Shown: positions 17,459 to 26,349, numbered from the stretch's first letter. The stretch is 64,000 nucleotides of DNA from Acidisoma silvae (GCF_020618775.1 NZ_JAESVB010000010.1:62001-126000); one strand, 5' to 3'. Numbers and translations: made by a program. The notes: generated from the letters alone by a model not told the origin.

Positions 17459-18403
17459 CTAACGGCTGGTCGCGAGCAGCGCCAGCAGTTCCGCCATCAC
17501 CGTCGCGCCGAGGAGGGAGGTGATCTGCCCTGGTCCCTCATACATCGGGCTGATTTCGACAACGTCGCAGCCGACGAGGTTGATGTCGTGCATGGCGCGA
17601 AGAAGCTGGAGGGATTCGCGTGCGCTCGGGCCGCCGCATTCCGGGGTCTCCACCCCCGGCGCATAGGCCGGATCGACGAAATCCATGTCGAAGGTGATGA
17701 AAGCCGGCTTGCCGGCGGTGCGGGTGGCGATGCGATCCGCCAGCGCCTGAATGCCCATTTCGAACATCTGATCCGTCGTCACGACCTCGTAACCGAGATC
17801 GAGGGACTGCGTGATGTCGCTCTCCCGGAACAGGGAGCCGCGCAGGCCGATCTGGATGGAGTGATGCGGATCGACGATGTTTTCTTCAACCGCCCGGCGG
17901 AAGGGCGTGCCGGCGCTGTAGCGCTGCTCGGCGAAGTATTTGTCCCAGGTGTCGCTGTGGGAATCGAACTGGATCAGCGCGACGGGACCGTGCTTGGCTG
18001 CAACCGCGCGCAGCTCTGCGAGCGTGACCGAGTGGTCGCCGCCGATACCGCAAGGCACGATGCCAGCCTTGACGAGCGCGGCGACAGATTGCTCGATCCG
18101 TTCCAGCGACTGGATTTCATAGCCGGGAACGGTGTTGCAATCCCCGACATCGGCAATCTTCAGTTTTTCAAAAACATTGATATTGCCGCGATAGGGATTG
18201 ATCGGCCGCAGCATGATCGACATCTGGCGGACGGCATTGGGCGCGAAGCGCGCGCCGGTGCGGAAGGGCGCGCCGGAATCGGACGGAATGCCGATGATGG
18301 CCGCGTCCAGGCCTTCCAGCGTTGTGGCCTGCGGCAATCGCATGAAGGTCGGGATGCCGCAGAAGCGCGGTGTTTCCAGGGAATTGACGGGAAGCACGGA
18401 CAT
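17459..18403 (-). CDS. Agmatinase/guanidinobutyrase-family ureohydrolase
   Basis: A 314-residue arginase-superfamily enzyme that cleaves a guanidino compound to urea and an amine. All binuclear-Mn ligands are visible: GGDHSVT with D123/H124, DSHSD with D147, H149 and D151, and TFDMDFVDPAYAPG with D239 and D241. The DSHSD form (Ser in place of Ala) occurs in guanidinobutyrase-like and guanidinopropionase-like members as well as some agmatinases, so the exact substrate is open. It is the last gene of the run dapA-like, pxpA, ghrA-like, ureohydrolase, 11 bases after the dehydrogenase. Placement near a DUF1989 gene and biotin carboxylase supports nitrogen-compound catabolism. Confidence 0.85.
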   Translation of the reverse strand: MSVLPVNSLETPRFCGIPTFMRLPQATTLEGLDAAIIGIPSDSGAPFRTGARFAPNAVRQMSIMLRPINPYRGNINVFEKLKIADVGDCNTVPGYEIQSLERIEQSVAALVKAGIVPCGIGGDHSVTLAELRAVAAKHGPVALIQFDSHSDTWDKYFAEQRYSAGTPFRRAVEENIVDPHHSIQIGLRGSLFRESDITQSLDLGYEVVTTDQMFEMGIQALADRIATRTAGKPAFITFDMDFVDPAYAPGVETPECGGPSARESLQLLRAMHDINLVGCDVVEISPMYEGPGQITSLLGATVMAELLALLATSR

Positions 18404-18414
18404 GGAGGGTTCTC

Positions 18415-19353
18415 TCAGTAGCCGAGGGCGTGATCGACGGTATTGAGCAGACTTTCGCCCGCGAGATCGCGGCGGATATTGTCGGCGATCATCACGGCGG
18501 CGGTATGCGGCTGGGTCAGCGCGCCGACATGCGGTGTCACGGTCACGCGTTCATGAGCCCAGAAGGGGTGTTCCTGCGCCAGCGGTTCCTGCACGAAGAC
18601 GTCCAGCGTTGCATGGGCGATCTGGCCGCTGTCCAGTGCGGCGAGAAGGTCATTCTCAACCACATGGGGTCCGCGTCCAACATTGATAAGGAAACTGCCG
18701 CGCGGCATGGCGGCGAAGGCGGCCGCATTGAGAATGCCCCTGGTCTCCGGGGTCAGTGGCAGCAGGCAGACCAGAATATCGGTTTCGGCCAGGAAGGCAG
18801 GCAGTTGTTCCAGTCCGGCGAAGCAGCGCAGGCCGGCGTCGCTGCGTGGGCGTCGCGACCAGATGCCGACATTGAAGCCGAAGGAACGCAGGCGGTCGGC
18901 GCAGAGCGCGCCCATCTCGCCATAGCCCAGGATACCGACACGGCGTTCATGTGCCATTGGCACATCCAGCGCGCGCCAAAGACGCTCGCGCTGGAAGGCC
19001 GCGAATTCCGGCATGCGGCGGTGATAATGCAGAACCTGCATGGCGACGAAGATCGCCATATCGGCACCAAGGGAGGGGTCGACCATGCGGATCAACGGCA
19101 CGTCGCGTGGGAGCTCCGGATTGGCCAGAAGCTTGTCGACGCCCGCGCCGAGTGAGAAGACAGCGCGCAGGCTAGTAAGTTGTGTGAACAACACAGAAGG
19201 TGGATGCCAGACGAAGGCATAAGTAACCTCGGCAGGATTGCCGATATCGGGCCAAACGCGGATTTCGACATCGGGCAAGCTCTCGGCGAAGGCTTTTACC
19301 CAAGGCTCAGCCGGCACGGTGGGGCAGACATAGAGAAGAACGGATTTTGACAT
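18415..19353 (-). CDS. D-isomer-specific 2-hydroxyacid dehydrogenase (GhrA-like)
   Basis: A 312-residue NAD(P)-dependent reductase of the glyoxylate/hydroxypyruvate reductase A type. The Rossmann motif VGILGYGEMGALCAD is followed by the catalytic Arg (INVGRGPHVVE), Glu (DVFVQEPLAQEHPFW) and His (TPHVGALT). The ATG at 19353 is one base after the stop of pxpA (TGAAATG), so translation is probably coupled; the longer frame upstream is shadow of pxpA. In this operon it may reduce a 2-oxoacid released by the DapA-like aldolase or from the lactam/guanidino substrate. Confidence 0.87.
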   Translation of the reverse strand: MSKSVLLYVCPTVPAEPWVKAFAESLPDVEIRVWPDIGNPAEVTYAFVWHPPSVLFTQLTSLRAVFSLGAGVDKLLANPELPRDVPLIRMVDPSLGADMAIFVAMQVLHYHRRMPEFAAFQRERLWRALDVPMAHERRVGILGYGEMGALCADRLRSFGFNVGIWSRRPRSDAGLRCFAGLEQLPAFLAETDILVCLLPLTPETRGILNAAAFAAMPRGSFLINVGRGPHVVENDLLAALDSGQIAHATLDVFVQEPLAQEHPFWAHERVTVTPHVGALTQPHTAAVMIADNIRRDLAGESLLNTVDHALGY

Positions 19354-19354
19354 T

Positions 19355-20128
19355 TCAGGCGCGCAAGAAGCTGGGGAAGGGGGCAATGGTGCAGCCGGCC
19401 GTTTCGAGCGCGCCGCGCAGGGAGGATGCCATTGCAACGGCATGGGCATTATCGCCATGCACGCAGATGGTATCGATGGAAACGGGCAGGCGCTTGCCAG
19501 TGACGGTGGTAATGGCGCCGTCATCGAGCATGGACAGGATGCGCTTGGTCGCGAAATCAGCATCCTCGATCACCGCACCCGGCTTTTTGCGCGAGGTCAG
19601 ATTGCCGTCATCATCATAGGTACGGTCGGCATAGATTTCGCGTGCCACGAGCAGCCCTTCGGCGAGTCCGGCCTTCTCAAGCGCCAGCCCCGGCATCACG
19701 ACCAGGATAAGGTCGCGGTCTACCGCGCGGGTGGCCCGTGCGACAGCGCGTGCCAGATCGGGATCGACCATCGCCATATTGCCGAGCGAGCCATGGGTTT
19801 TGACATGGGCAAGGCGCAGACCGACGGATTGGGCCAAAGCGGCTGCCGCACCGATCTGATAGATGACCATCTTCTCGATATCCTCGGGACGATCACCCTG
19901 GATAGGGCGGCGGCCGAAACCCCAGAGGTCGAGGAAGCTCGGATGCGCACCGATGCTGACGCCCCGCTGTCCGGCGGCGACCATTGTATTGTGCATCACC
20001 AACGGGTCGCCGGCATGAAAGCCGCAGGCGATATTGGCTGAGGTGACGATATCCAGCATCGCCTCGTCATTGCCCATGGTCCAGGCGCCGAAGCTTTCGC
20101 CGAGGTCGGAATTGAGGTCCAGTTTCAT
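19355..20128 (-). CDS. pxpA: LamB/YcsF family protein, 5-oxoprolinase subunit A
   Basis: A 257-residue protein with the invariant start MKLDLNSDLGESFG, the ANIACGFHAGDP and GAHPSFLDLWGFGRR motifs, and VKTHGSLGNMA and CVHGDNAHAV near the end. PxpA works with PxpB and PxpC to open 5-oxo-L-proline in an ATP-dependent reaction. Here pxpB and pxpC are not adjacent but lie in the divergent operon at 25624-28574, so the complex would be assembled from two transcripts with apparently shared control. The start at ATG 20128 is the family start. Confidence 0.92.
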   Translation of the reverse strand: MKLDLNSDLGESFGAWTMGNDEAMLDIVTSANIACGFHAGDPLVMHNTMVAAGQRGVSIGAHPSFLDLWGFGRRPIQGDRPEDIEKMVIYQIGAAAALAQSVGLRLAHVKTHGSLGNMAMVDPDLARAVARATRAVDRDLILVVMPGLALEKAGLAEGLLVAREIYADRTYDDDGNLTSRKKPGAVIEDADFATKRILSMLDDGAITTVTGKRLPVSIDTICVHGDNAHAVAMASSLRGALETAGCTIAPFPSFLRA

Positions 20129-20156
20129 GCCATGTCTTTCCTTGCCCAGGACGATG

Positions 20157-20192
20157 GAGCCGAGGCCCTGGTTGTAATATCGGCCTCGGCTC
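20157..20192 (-). promoter_or_regulatory. Intercistronic hairpin between dapA-like and pxpA
   Basis: A perfect 11-base inverted repeat, GAGCCGAGGCC (20157-20167) and GGCCTCGGCTC (20182-20192), with a 14-base loop. No T-run follows on the minus strand. It is probably an RNA-processing or stability element, or a partial terminator that sets the dapA:pxpA ratio. Confidence 0.55.
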
Positions 20193-20203
20193 TGTTCAAA
20201 GAC

Positions 20204-21136
20204 TCAGGCGGCCAGGCGGCGATGCAGCCGTGCGAGCAGGCTGTCGAGCTCGGCATGATCTGCGGTTGTCAGACCAGGGCCGGGATGGCGCAGGTTGGAA
20301 CAGCGGATGGCGCCACGGCGGCGCAGGATTTCCTTGCGCACGGCAAGGCCGAAGGCCGGCTGCTGTTCGTGGCGCAGAACCGGCAGATAGGCGTCGAACA
20401 GGTCTTCCGCACCTTCCACGTCGCCCGCGAAGAATTTGGCGCAGACCTGAACCAGCATTTCGGGATAGGCAAAGCCGGTCATCGCGCCGTCGGCGCCGCG
20501 CCGCAATTCCTGCGGCAGATAGAGCCCGCCATTGCCGACGAGGATGGAGACGCGGCGCCGCCCTTCCTTGGCCGCACGCTCCCGCAGCTTGGTGATCTTG
20601 GGCAGGCCCGGGCATTCCTCATGCTTCAGCATGACGAAGTTCGAGAATTCATCGATCAGGCGATTGAGCACGGAGACCGAGGTCACCACCGTCGTCGTCT
20701 GCGGATAGTCCTGATAGCAGACCGGGATATCCGGTCCGAGCTGCGCCAGCAGATGCGCCCAATAGCCATAGACCTGATCATCGGTCTTGAGGCCGGGTAC
20801 CGGCGCGATCATGAGGCCTGCGGCGCCCATATCCATGGCCTGTTTCGCGAAGCTGACCAGATTGTCGGTGCCGGGCGCGCTGGCGCCGACCACGATCTGG
20901 GCACGTCCGTCGACCCGGCGCAGAACCTGCGTCATGACGTCGTTGCGCTCGACGGCGGAGAGCTTCTGCACCTCTCCCAGCACGCCCAGGATGGTAATGC
21001 CGTCGACGCCGCTTTCGAGATAGAAATCGACGAGGCTGTCGATGCTGCCCGTATCGACAGCGCCTCTCTCATCGAAAGGGGTGGGAGAGATGATGAAGAC
21101 GCCGCGCGTCGTCTCACTGATATGGCTTTTGCCCAT
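20204..21136 (-). CDS. Dihydrodipicolinate synthase/N-acetylneuraminate lyase family protein
   Basis: A 310-residue (beta/alpha)8 class I aldolase or hydratase. The motif GILGVLGEVQKLS corresponds to the family GxxGE motif, YQDYPQTT contains the active-site Tyr, and the Schiff-base Lys is in FVMLKHEECPG. The start at ATG 21136 has GGA eight bases upstream; ATG 21160 is possible. It is the first gene of the minus operon. True DapA is a core gene, so a catabolic-operon copy more likely acts on a 2-oxo acid or sugar acid. The substrate cannot be fixed. Confidence 0.85.
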   Translation of the reverse strand: MGKSHISETTRGVFIISPTPFDERGAVDTGSIDSLVDFYLESGVDGITILGVLGEVQKLSAVERNDVMTQVLRRVDGRAQIVVGASAPGTDNLVSFAKQAMDMGAAGLMIAPVPGLKTDDQVYGYWAHLLAQLGPDIPVCYQDYPQTTTVVTSVSVLNRLIDEFSNFVMLKHEECPGLPKITKLRERAAKEGRRRVSILVGNGGLYLPQELRRGADGAMTGFAYPEMLVQVCAKFFAGDVEGAEDLFDAYLPVLRHEQQPAFGLAVRKEILRRRGAIRCSNLRHPGPGLTTADHAELDSLLARLHRRLAA

Positions 21137-21274
21137 GGGATTAATCCGTTGATGCGGCATAGTTGAACATAGGGGTGCGCTGAGATGCGGAATTTTGGCC
21201 TCCTGTGAGAGGCGCAAACTCTATCTGAAGCGAGGATGGCTTATGATGAAGCGGCGGTAGCGATCAAACTCTAG

Positions 21275-21303
21275 ATTGTATTCGATAGTTAAATTGGTAC
21301 AAT
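21275..21303. promoter_or_regulatory. Operator-like inverted repeat in the dapA/gntR divergent promoter
   Basis: ATTGTATT-N13-GGTACAAT, 29 bases. The outer six bases ATTGTA/TACAAT are perfectly inverted. The same architecture recurs at 22350-22378 in front of the DUF1989 operon. It is likely bound by the adjacent GntR regulator. Confidence 0.6.
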
Positions 21304-21340
21304 GAATGGCCGACCTTGACCACCCCTTTTATGGACGACC

Positions 21341-22306
21341 ATGACGTCTGATCAGACCGACGCACGCCTGTCGCCGCCGGGCAAGGTGAAGACCGCCAGT
21401 GGGGCCGCGCTCGAAAACGGGCAGGCGCCGCTGATCCGGCGTCTGCTCAGCTATATCGTGACCGAAGACCTGCCAGCGGGTGCCCATCTGACGGAACAGG
21501 GGCTGGCGGATGCGCTTCAGGTTTCCAGAACCCCGGTGCGTCGCGCGCTGATGGATCTGCATGCGGAGGGCTTGGTCGAAAAACATGCCCATCGCGGCTA
21601 TTTTCTGACGCGTCCGGCCCGCGCGCTTTTCGTGGCCAGCCTCGATTTCCCGGCTTTCGACGAAGACACCCTCTTCGAGCGCGTGGCGACCGACCATCTG
21701 CGCGGGACGCTGCCCAAGACCTTTTCCGAGCAGGACGTCATTGCGGAATACGGCGTCAGTGCGCGGCTGGCCCGCCGTGTGATTGAGACCTTGAGCGAAG
21801 AACGCGTCATCGTCTCGGGCAAGAGCGGTGCTTGGGAATTCAACCCTTTCCTGCTGACCAATGACGCGAGCCTGGCAAGCTATGCCTACCGACTGGCGAC
21901 GGAGCCGCAGATTCCCTTGCTACCGACTTTCGCTGTCAGGCGGGATCTGATCAGGGCTTGCCGGGATGAGCATATCCGGCTGCTCAGCCTGCCGGCGCAG
22001 GAGCGGACGGCGCGGCTCGCCTTCAAGGTCGATGCCGGTTTTCATGAAACCGTGGCGCTTTGCGGGGGTAATCCGTTCTTCCATTCCGGGGTGACGCAGC
22101 ACAACCGCCTGCGTCAACTTCTGGAATACCGCGACGCTCCGGATGAGGGGCGGGTGTTAGTCTGGCTAAAAGAGCATCTCGACATCATGGAGGCCGTGGT
22201 CGTGGGTGACTTGGCGGAGGCCTCAGCGCTCATGCGCAAGCATTTGACGAACGCCATGCGCCATCGCCAGGACGATCCGTTGCTGACGGCCTCGCGCCAT
22301 CGGTGA
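21341..22306 (+). CDS. GntR-family transcriptional regulator with FCD-type C-terminus
   Basis: A 321-residue regulator, longer than the usual 220-250 for the FCD class. The N-terminal winged helix is clear (AHLTEQGLADALQVSRTPVRRALMDLHAEGLVE). A second helix-turn-helix-like segment (FSEQDVIAEYGVSARLARRVIETL) occupies the middle, followed by an alpha-helical effector domain (FKVDAGFHETVALCGGNPFF, HLDIMEAVVVGDLAEASALM). It lies between the divergent dapA-pxpA and DUF1989-ABC-pxpBC operons. The two matching inverted repeats at 21275 and 22350 are its probable operators. The ligand is unknown, likely the imported substrate. Confidence 0.88.
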   Translation: MTSDQTDARLSPPGKVKTASGAALENGQAPLIRRLLSYIVTEDLPAGAHLTEQGLADALQVSRTPVRRALMDLHAEGLVEKHAHRGYFLTRPARALFVASLDFPAFDEDTLFERVATDHLRGTLPKTFSEQDVIAEYGVSARLARRVIETLSEERVIVSGKSGAWEFNPFLLTNDASLASYAYRLATEPQIPLLPTFAVRRDLIRACRDEHIRLLSLPAQERTARLAFKVDAGFHETVALCGGNPFFHSGVTQHNRLRQLLEYRDAPDEGRVLVWLKEHLDIMEAVVVGDLAEASALMRKHLTNAMRHRQDDPLLTASRHR

Positions 22307-22349
22307 GCAAGGACTGCCTAAGGATCGGGCAGAATGATCAGGATGTGAT

Positions 22350-22378
22350 CTTGTATTGAAATGTTGACTAAATACAAT
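22350..22378. promoter_or_regulatory. Second operator-like repeat, before the DUF1989 operon
   Basis: CTTGTATT-N13-AATACAAT, with TTGTATT/AATACAA perfectly inverted and the same 29-base span as the element at 21275. It sits about 90 bases before the DUF1989 start, in the expected promoter position. Confidence 0.6.
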
Positions 22379-22467
22379 TCACACGGCTAGACCTTGTGAG
22401 GGCCGATGGGCCGCTTTCGATAGTCCCACGCCCGGCCCGCGAGGGCCGCTCCGCAGAGAGGCTGATG

Positions 22468-23079
22468 ATGACGACTGCTTCGCAAATCGGTCCCGGCATG
22501 GTTCCAGCCGCGCATGGCAAGGCCGTGCATGTGGCGCGGGGGCAGAGCATCAGGATCATCAGCCTGCATGGTACCCAGGTTGTGGATACCTGGGCCTTCA
22601 ATGCCGATGACCCCAGCGAATTCATGTCGATGGACCACACCCGGTCGGTCAACAGCCGCATTACCGTGGCAGTGGGCGATTCCTGCATGTCGAACCGCCG
22701 CCGGCCGATGCTTCATGTTACCGAAGATACGTCACCCGGCATTCATGACACGCTGCTCTGCCCCTGCAACCGCCAGCTCTACGAGCAGCTTGGCTGCACC
22801 GGCTATCATCGCAACTGCGAAGATAATATGCATGAAGGACTGGCCGATGCCGGTCTTGCGGTGCCTTTCACGCCGGCGGCGCTCAATATTTTCATGAACG
22901 TGCCCGTGCATGCCGACCGCACATTGTCGCGGCTTGTGCCGGAAACGAAGCCGGGTGACTTTATCCGGTTGCGCGCGGAAATGGATGTGTTTGTCGTGAT
23001 GTCGTCCTGTCCTCAGGACATCACGACGATCAACGGTGACAAGACGCCGCGTGAGGTTCACTACGTCGTCGAAGAGTGA
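22468..23079 (+). CDS. DUF1989 / urea carboxylase-associated family protein
   Basis: A 203-residue protein of the DUF1989 family. It holds the family blocks GTQVVDTWAFNADD, EFMSMDHTRSVNSRI, RRRPMLHVTEDTSPGIHDTL and the Cys/His-rich CTGYHRNCEDNMHEGL, which probably bind zinc. Members that accompany urea or guanidine carboxylases have been assigned as carboxyguanidine deiminase subunits; single-gene members are less understood. GAGAGG at 22456-22461 favours ATG 22468 over 22465. It is the first gene of the transporter/carboxylase operon, which suggests a first or second catabolic step on a nitrogen compound. Confidence 0.85.
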   Translation: MTTASQIGPGMVPAAHGKAVHVARGQSIRIISLHGTQVVDTWAFNADDPSEFMSMDHTRSVNSRITVAVGDSCMSNRRRPMLHVTEDTSPGIHDTLLCPCNRQLYEQLGCTGYHRNCEDNMHEGLADAGLAVPFTPAALNIFMNVPVHADRTLSRLVPETKPGDFIRLRAEMDVFVVMSSCPQDITTINGDKTPREVHYVVEE

Positions 23080-23210
23080 CGCGACAAGGTCTTCCGGCTT
23101 GGCGTGGTCCTTGCAAAACCTGCCGATAGCAGGCTGCACGGTCGTTTATCTCGCCGATCCGGCGCTTCCTGAAAAAGCCTGAATTTACCGAAATCAGAGG
23201 ATTTGAGACC

Positions 23211-24053
23211 ATGATCAGAAAGTGCCGTTTTGCGGCAATGCTCGCCTTCTCCGCGATGATGTCGACGGCAGCCCTCGTGCAGGCTCAGGCGGCGGATCTG
23301 CTGTCCACTCTCAACAGCACGCATGTGCTGACGATCGGCACGTCCAACGACGCGCCGCTGGCTTATATCGATCCGCAGACCAAGGCAGCCGTCGGCGCTT
23401 TGCCGGATCTGCTGCGTGCGGCTTTGCCGCTCATGGGCGTCAAGGCTGACGTTCGTGCCGTCGCCATGCCGTTCAGCAGCCTGATCCCCGCGTTGCAGGC
23501 TGGCCGCATCGACATGATCGGTGACGGCATCTATGCGACGGCCAAGCGCCGCCAGGTGATCGATTTCACCAGCAACACCTTCTACAATCCGGAAGCGCTG
23601 GACGTTGCCAAGGGCAATCCGGACAATCTGCATCAGCTCTCAGACCTCTGCGGCCATAGCGCCGGCACCTATGAAGGCACGACCTATGTCGACCAGCTGA
23701 AGCAGGCGAGCGCGGCTTGCCCGGCCGGCAAGCCGATCGACATTCATCTTTACCCCACCATTCAGAACGTCTTCGCCGATCTGACGGCGGGCCGTTTGAA
23801 TGCCGGCGTCGTGGACAGCAGCCTGTCGGCCTATGCGCTGAAGCAGAACCCGGCGCTGAGCTTCGAACTGGTGGCCGACTATAAGCCGGCCGACAAGGCA
23901 GGGTCCGCCTGCGCCTTCGGTGTGACCAAGGGCAATGATGCCTTCCTGGCCGGCTTCAGCAAAGCCTATGCGACGATGCTGGCTGATGGCACGGCAGCCA
24001 AGATCTTCACCAAATGGGGCCTGACGCCGACCAGCTTCTTCCTCTCGCTGTAA
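23211..24053 (+). CDS. Amino-acid-type ABC transporter substrate-binding protein
   Basis: A 280-residue periplasmic binding protein of solute-binding family 3. A signal peptide (MIRKCRFAAMLAFSAMMSTA, ending QAQAAD) precedes the SBP_bac_3 fold: LTIGTSNDAPLAYIDPQTK, LQAGRIDMIGDGIYATAKRR, and the C-terminal FLAGFSKAYATMLADGTAAKI pattern. It delivers a polar amino acid-like solute to the permease at 24093. It follows DUF1989 by 131 bases and is followed closely by permease and ATPase. The ligand is probably the substrate of the PxpB/PxpC-carboxylase part of the operon. Confidence 0.9.
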   Translation: MIRKCRFAAMLAFSAMMSTAALVQAQAADLLSTLNSTHVLTIGTSNDAPLAYIDPQTKAAVGALPDLLRAALPLMGVKADVRAVAMPFSSLIPALQAGRIDMIGDGIYATAKRRQVIDFTSNTFYNPEALDVAKGNPDNLHQLSDLCGHSAGTYEGTTYVDQLKQASAACPAGKPIDIHLYPTIQNVFADLTAGRLNAGVVDSSLSAYALKQNPALSFELVADYKPADKAGSACAFGVTKGNDAFLAGFSKAYATMLADGTAAKIFTKWGLTPTSFFLSL

Positions 24054-24092
24054 TAGACGACAAATCGTGCGTTCCACGGAGGTTTCGGCACA

Positions 24093-24749
24093 GTGCTAAG
24101 CGATTTAAGAAGCTGGGCGCCCGAGCTGTTGACAGGCCTGCGCCTGACGGTCGGCATGACGTTCGGCGGCATGGCGATAGCCCTGGTGCTGGGGCTGATC
24201 CTGGCATTGGGGCGGATCAGCCATAGTCTTTGGCTGCGTGCTCCTGTCGTCGCCTTCGTGGAACTCATTCGCGGTTCGCCGCTCTTGTTGCAGCTGTTCT
24301 ATATCTACTACGTGCTGCCGGTTTTCGGTTTGAGGATGACGCCGGTCGAAGCCGGCCTGCTGGGCCTGGGCATCAATTATGGTGCCTATCTCAGCGAGGT
24401 TTTTCGTGGCGGCATCGCGGCAGTGAGCCAGGGCCAGCGCGAGGCGGCCGAATCTCTCGGCATGTCCGGCGCACAGACCATGCGCTTTGTCATTTTGCCG
24501 CAGGCCTGGCGCATCGTCATTCCGCCGACGGGCAATTATTTCGTCTCGCTGTTCAAGGATACCGCTCTGGTCTCGACGATTTCGATTGCCGAGCTCATGT
24601 TCCAGGGGCAGCTCATCGCATCGGACACGTTCCGCTATATGCGGATCTATTCGGTCATCTTCGTGATCTATGTCGCGATCAGCGTGCCCGCCAGCATGGG
24701 CGTGCGTTGGCTTGAGCGGCGGTCCAACCGCTCGCTCGCGTCGCGGTGA
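24093..24749 (+). CDS. Amino-acid ABC transporter permease (HisM/GlnP family)
   Basis: A 218-residue inner-membrane permease with about five helices. It shows the family N-terminus ([20 protein letters not shown]), [20 protein letters not shown], and the EAA loop ([20 protein letters not shown], then [12 protein letters not shown]). The start is GTG 24093 with GGAGG ten bases upstream. Only one permease gene is present, so it probably forms a homodimer. The stop lies four bases before the ATPase start. Confidence 0.92.
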   Translation: MLSDLRSWAPELLTGLRLTVGMTFGGMAIALVLGLILALGRISHSLWLRAPVVAFVELIRGSPLLLQLFYIYYVLPVFGLRMTPVEAGLLGLGINYGAYLSEVFRGGIAAVSQGQREAAESLGMSGAQTMRFVILPQAWRIVIPPTGNYFVSLFKDTALVSTISIAELMFQGQLIASDTFRYMRIYSVIFVIYVAISVPASMGVRWLERRSNRSLASR

Positions 24750-24753
24750 CGCC

Positions 24754-25533
24754 ATGCAGGATCGGGTAAAAACCATGCGACCGATTATCGAGGTCAAGGA
24801 TCTCAGCAAATCCTACGGTTCCGTCCGCGTGCTGCACGATGTCAATCTGACGGTCGGCACGGGTGAGGTGGTTGTCATTATTGGTGCCAGCGGGTCCGGC
24901 AAATCGACGCTCATCCGCTGCATCAACGGGCTGGAGCGCTTCGGCGCCGGGTCGATCGATGTGGACGGGTTTTCGCTGGCGCCGTCGGAAGGTAAAAGCC
25001 GCCGCAATATGGCCGAGCTGAAAGACATCCGCCGCGAGGTCGGCATGGTCTTTCAGCAATTCAACCTGTTTCCGCATAAGACGGTGCTGGAGAATGTGAC
25101 GCTAGCACCGATCCAGGTACGGAAATGGGATAAGGCAAAAGCCGAGGCCACGGCACGCCGTCTGCTGGAACGCGTCGGCTTGCAGGACCATACCCACAAA
25201 TATCCCGGCCAGCTGTCCGGTGGCCAGCAGCAGCGTGTCGCGATTGCGCGGTCGCTGGCGATGGAGCCGCGCGTCATGCTGTTCGACGAGCCGACCTCGG
25301 CGCTGGACCCGGAAATGGTCAGTGAAGTGTTGGAGGTGATGCGCGGCCTGGCACGCGAAGGCATGACGATGATCGTCGTCACGCATGAGATGGGCTTTGC
25401 GCGCGAGGTTGCTGATCGCGTCGTCTATATCGATCACGGCCGCGTGCTGGAGGTGGCTCCCCCGGCCGAGCTTTTCGACAATCCGCAGCAGGAACGCACC
25501 AAGACCTTTCTCTCCCGCGTGCTCAAGCACTAG
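24754..25533 (+). CDS. Amino-acid ABC transporter ATP-binding protein
   Basis: A 259-residue ATPase of the GlnQ/HisP type. Walker A is [13 protein letters not shown], followed by the Q-loop [18 protein letters not shown], signature [16 protein letters not shown], Walker [17 protein letters not shown] and switch [15 protein letters not shown]. Start candidates are ATG 24754, four bases after the permease stop, and ATG 24775; the first keeps the operon spacing. It completes the one-binding-protein, one-permease, one-ATPase importer. Confidence 0.93.
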   Translation: MQDRVKTMRPIIEVKDLSKSYGSVRVLHDVNLTVGTGEVVVIIGASGSGKSTLIRCINGLERFGAGSIDVDGFSLAPSEGKSRRNMAELKDIRREVGMVFQQFNLFPHKTVLENVTLAPIQVRKWDKAKAEATARRLLERVGLQDHTHKYPGQLSGGQQQRVAIARSLAMEPRVMLFDEPTSALDPEMVSEVLEVMRGLAREGMTMIVVTHEMGFAREVADRVVYIDHGRVLEVAPPAELFDNPQQERTKTFLSRVLKH

Positions 25534-25623
25534 GCGTTGACCGGTCTCCGATCCCGGCGGCATTGACAGTCTGCCCTGCGGCCGCAGGATCGGGTGGCAA
25601 GGGAATGAAAGTATGACGGCAGA

Positions 25624-26349
25624 ATGATGTATCCCGAACCCCGCTTCCTGGATGCCGGCGAAGCCGCGCTGGTGATCGAATTCGGTCGCGAGGTGGACCC
25701 TGCCGCCAATGACACGGTGCTGGCTCTGGACGCGGCCCTGACGGCAGGACAGATAGCCGGCCTAGTCGAACTGGTACCGACCTACCGGTCGCTGATGGTC
25801 CATTACGACCCGCTTGTGCTTGACCGCGCCAATCTTGTCGCGCAGGTGCGGCAGGCCTTGGCGATACCGGCCGGCAGCATGGCTGCGCCACAGACCTGGG
25901 CTCTCCCCTGCTGCTATAATCTGCCCTATGGCGAGGATCTGGACGAGGCGGCAGGCGTTCTGGGCCTGACGCGGGACAGGGCTATCGCGCTCCATATCGC
26001 CGGCCGCTACCGTGTTTATATGTATGGGTTCGCGCCGGGCTACGCCTATCTTGGCGGTTTGGCGCCGGAGCTTGCGATCTCCCGCCGCCCGACGCCGCGC
26101 CCGCCGCATCCCGCAGGCGCGGTCATGATCGGCGGCGGGCTGTGCGGTGTGGCGACTTTCCCGATGCCGACCGGCTGGTATGTGATGGGCCGCACGCCCG
26201 TGCGTCTCTACGCGCCGGCGCGGGAGGAAGCCTTCCTGATCCAGCCCGGCGACATTTTGCGATTCGATCCAGTTGATATAGCAACGTTTGATGCGCTGGA
26301 GGCCCGGGCGGCGGCAGGCGAGACGATTGCGCAGAAGGTCGCAGCCTGA
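25624..26349 (+). CDS. pxpB: 5-oxoprolinase subunit PxpB (KipI/AHS1 family)
   Basis: A 241-residue carboxyltransferase domain, subdomain C/D (AHS1, formerly KipI). Visible are LVELVPTYRSLMVHYDP, the strongly conserved YMYGFAPGYAYLGGL, RRPTPRPPHPAGAVMIGGG and PTGWYVMGRTPVRLY. The same fold forms half of the carboxyltransferase of urea carboxylase, so in an operon with a biotin carboxylase it may be part of a carboxylase instead of, or as well as, 5-oxoprolinase. The stop and next start overlap as TGATG. It lies 90 bases after the ABC ATPase. Confidence 0.9.
   Translation: MMYPEPRFLDAGEAALVIEFGREVDPAANDTVLALDAALTAGQIAGLVELVPTYRSLMVHYDPLVLDRANLVAQVRQALAIPAGSMAAPQTWALPCCYNLPYGEDLDEAAGVLGLTRDRAIALHIAGRYRVYMYGFAPGYAYLGGLAPELAISRRPTPRPPHPAGAVMIGGGLCGVATFPMPTGWYVMGRTPVRLYAPAREEAFLIQPGDILRFDPVDIATFDALEARAAAGETIAQKVAA

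Noticed and set aside
17381-18421. A 346-codon plus-strand frame
   Set aside because: Antisense of the ureohydrolase gene, whose metal-binding motifs are complete on the minus strand.
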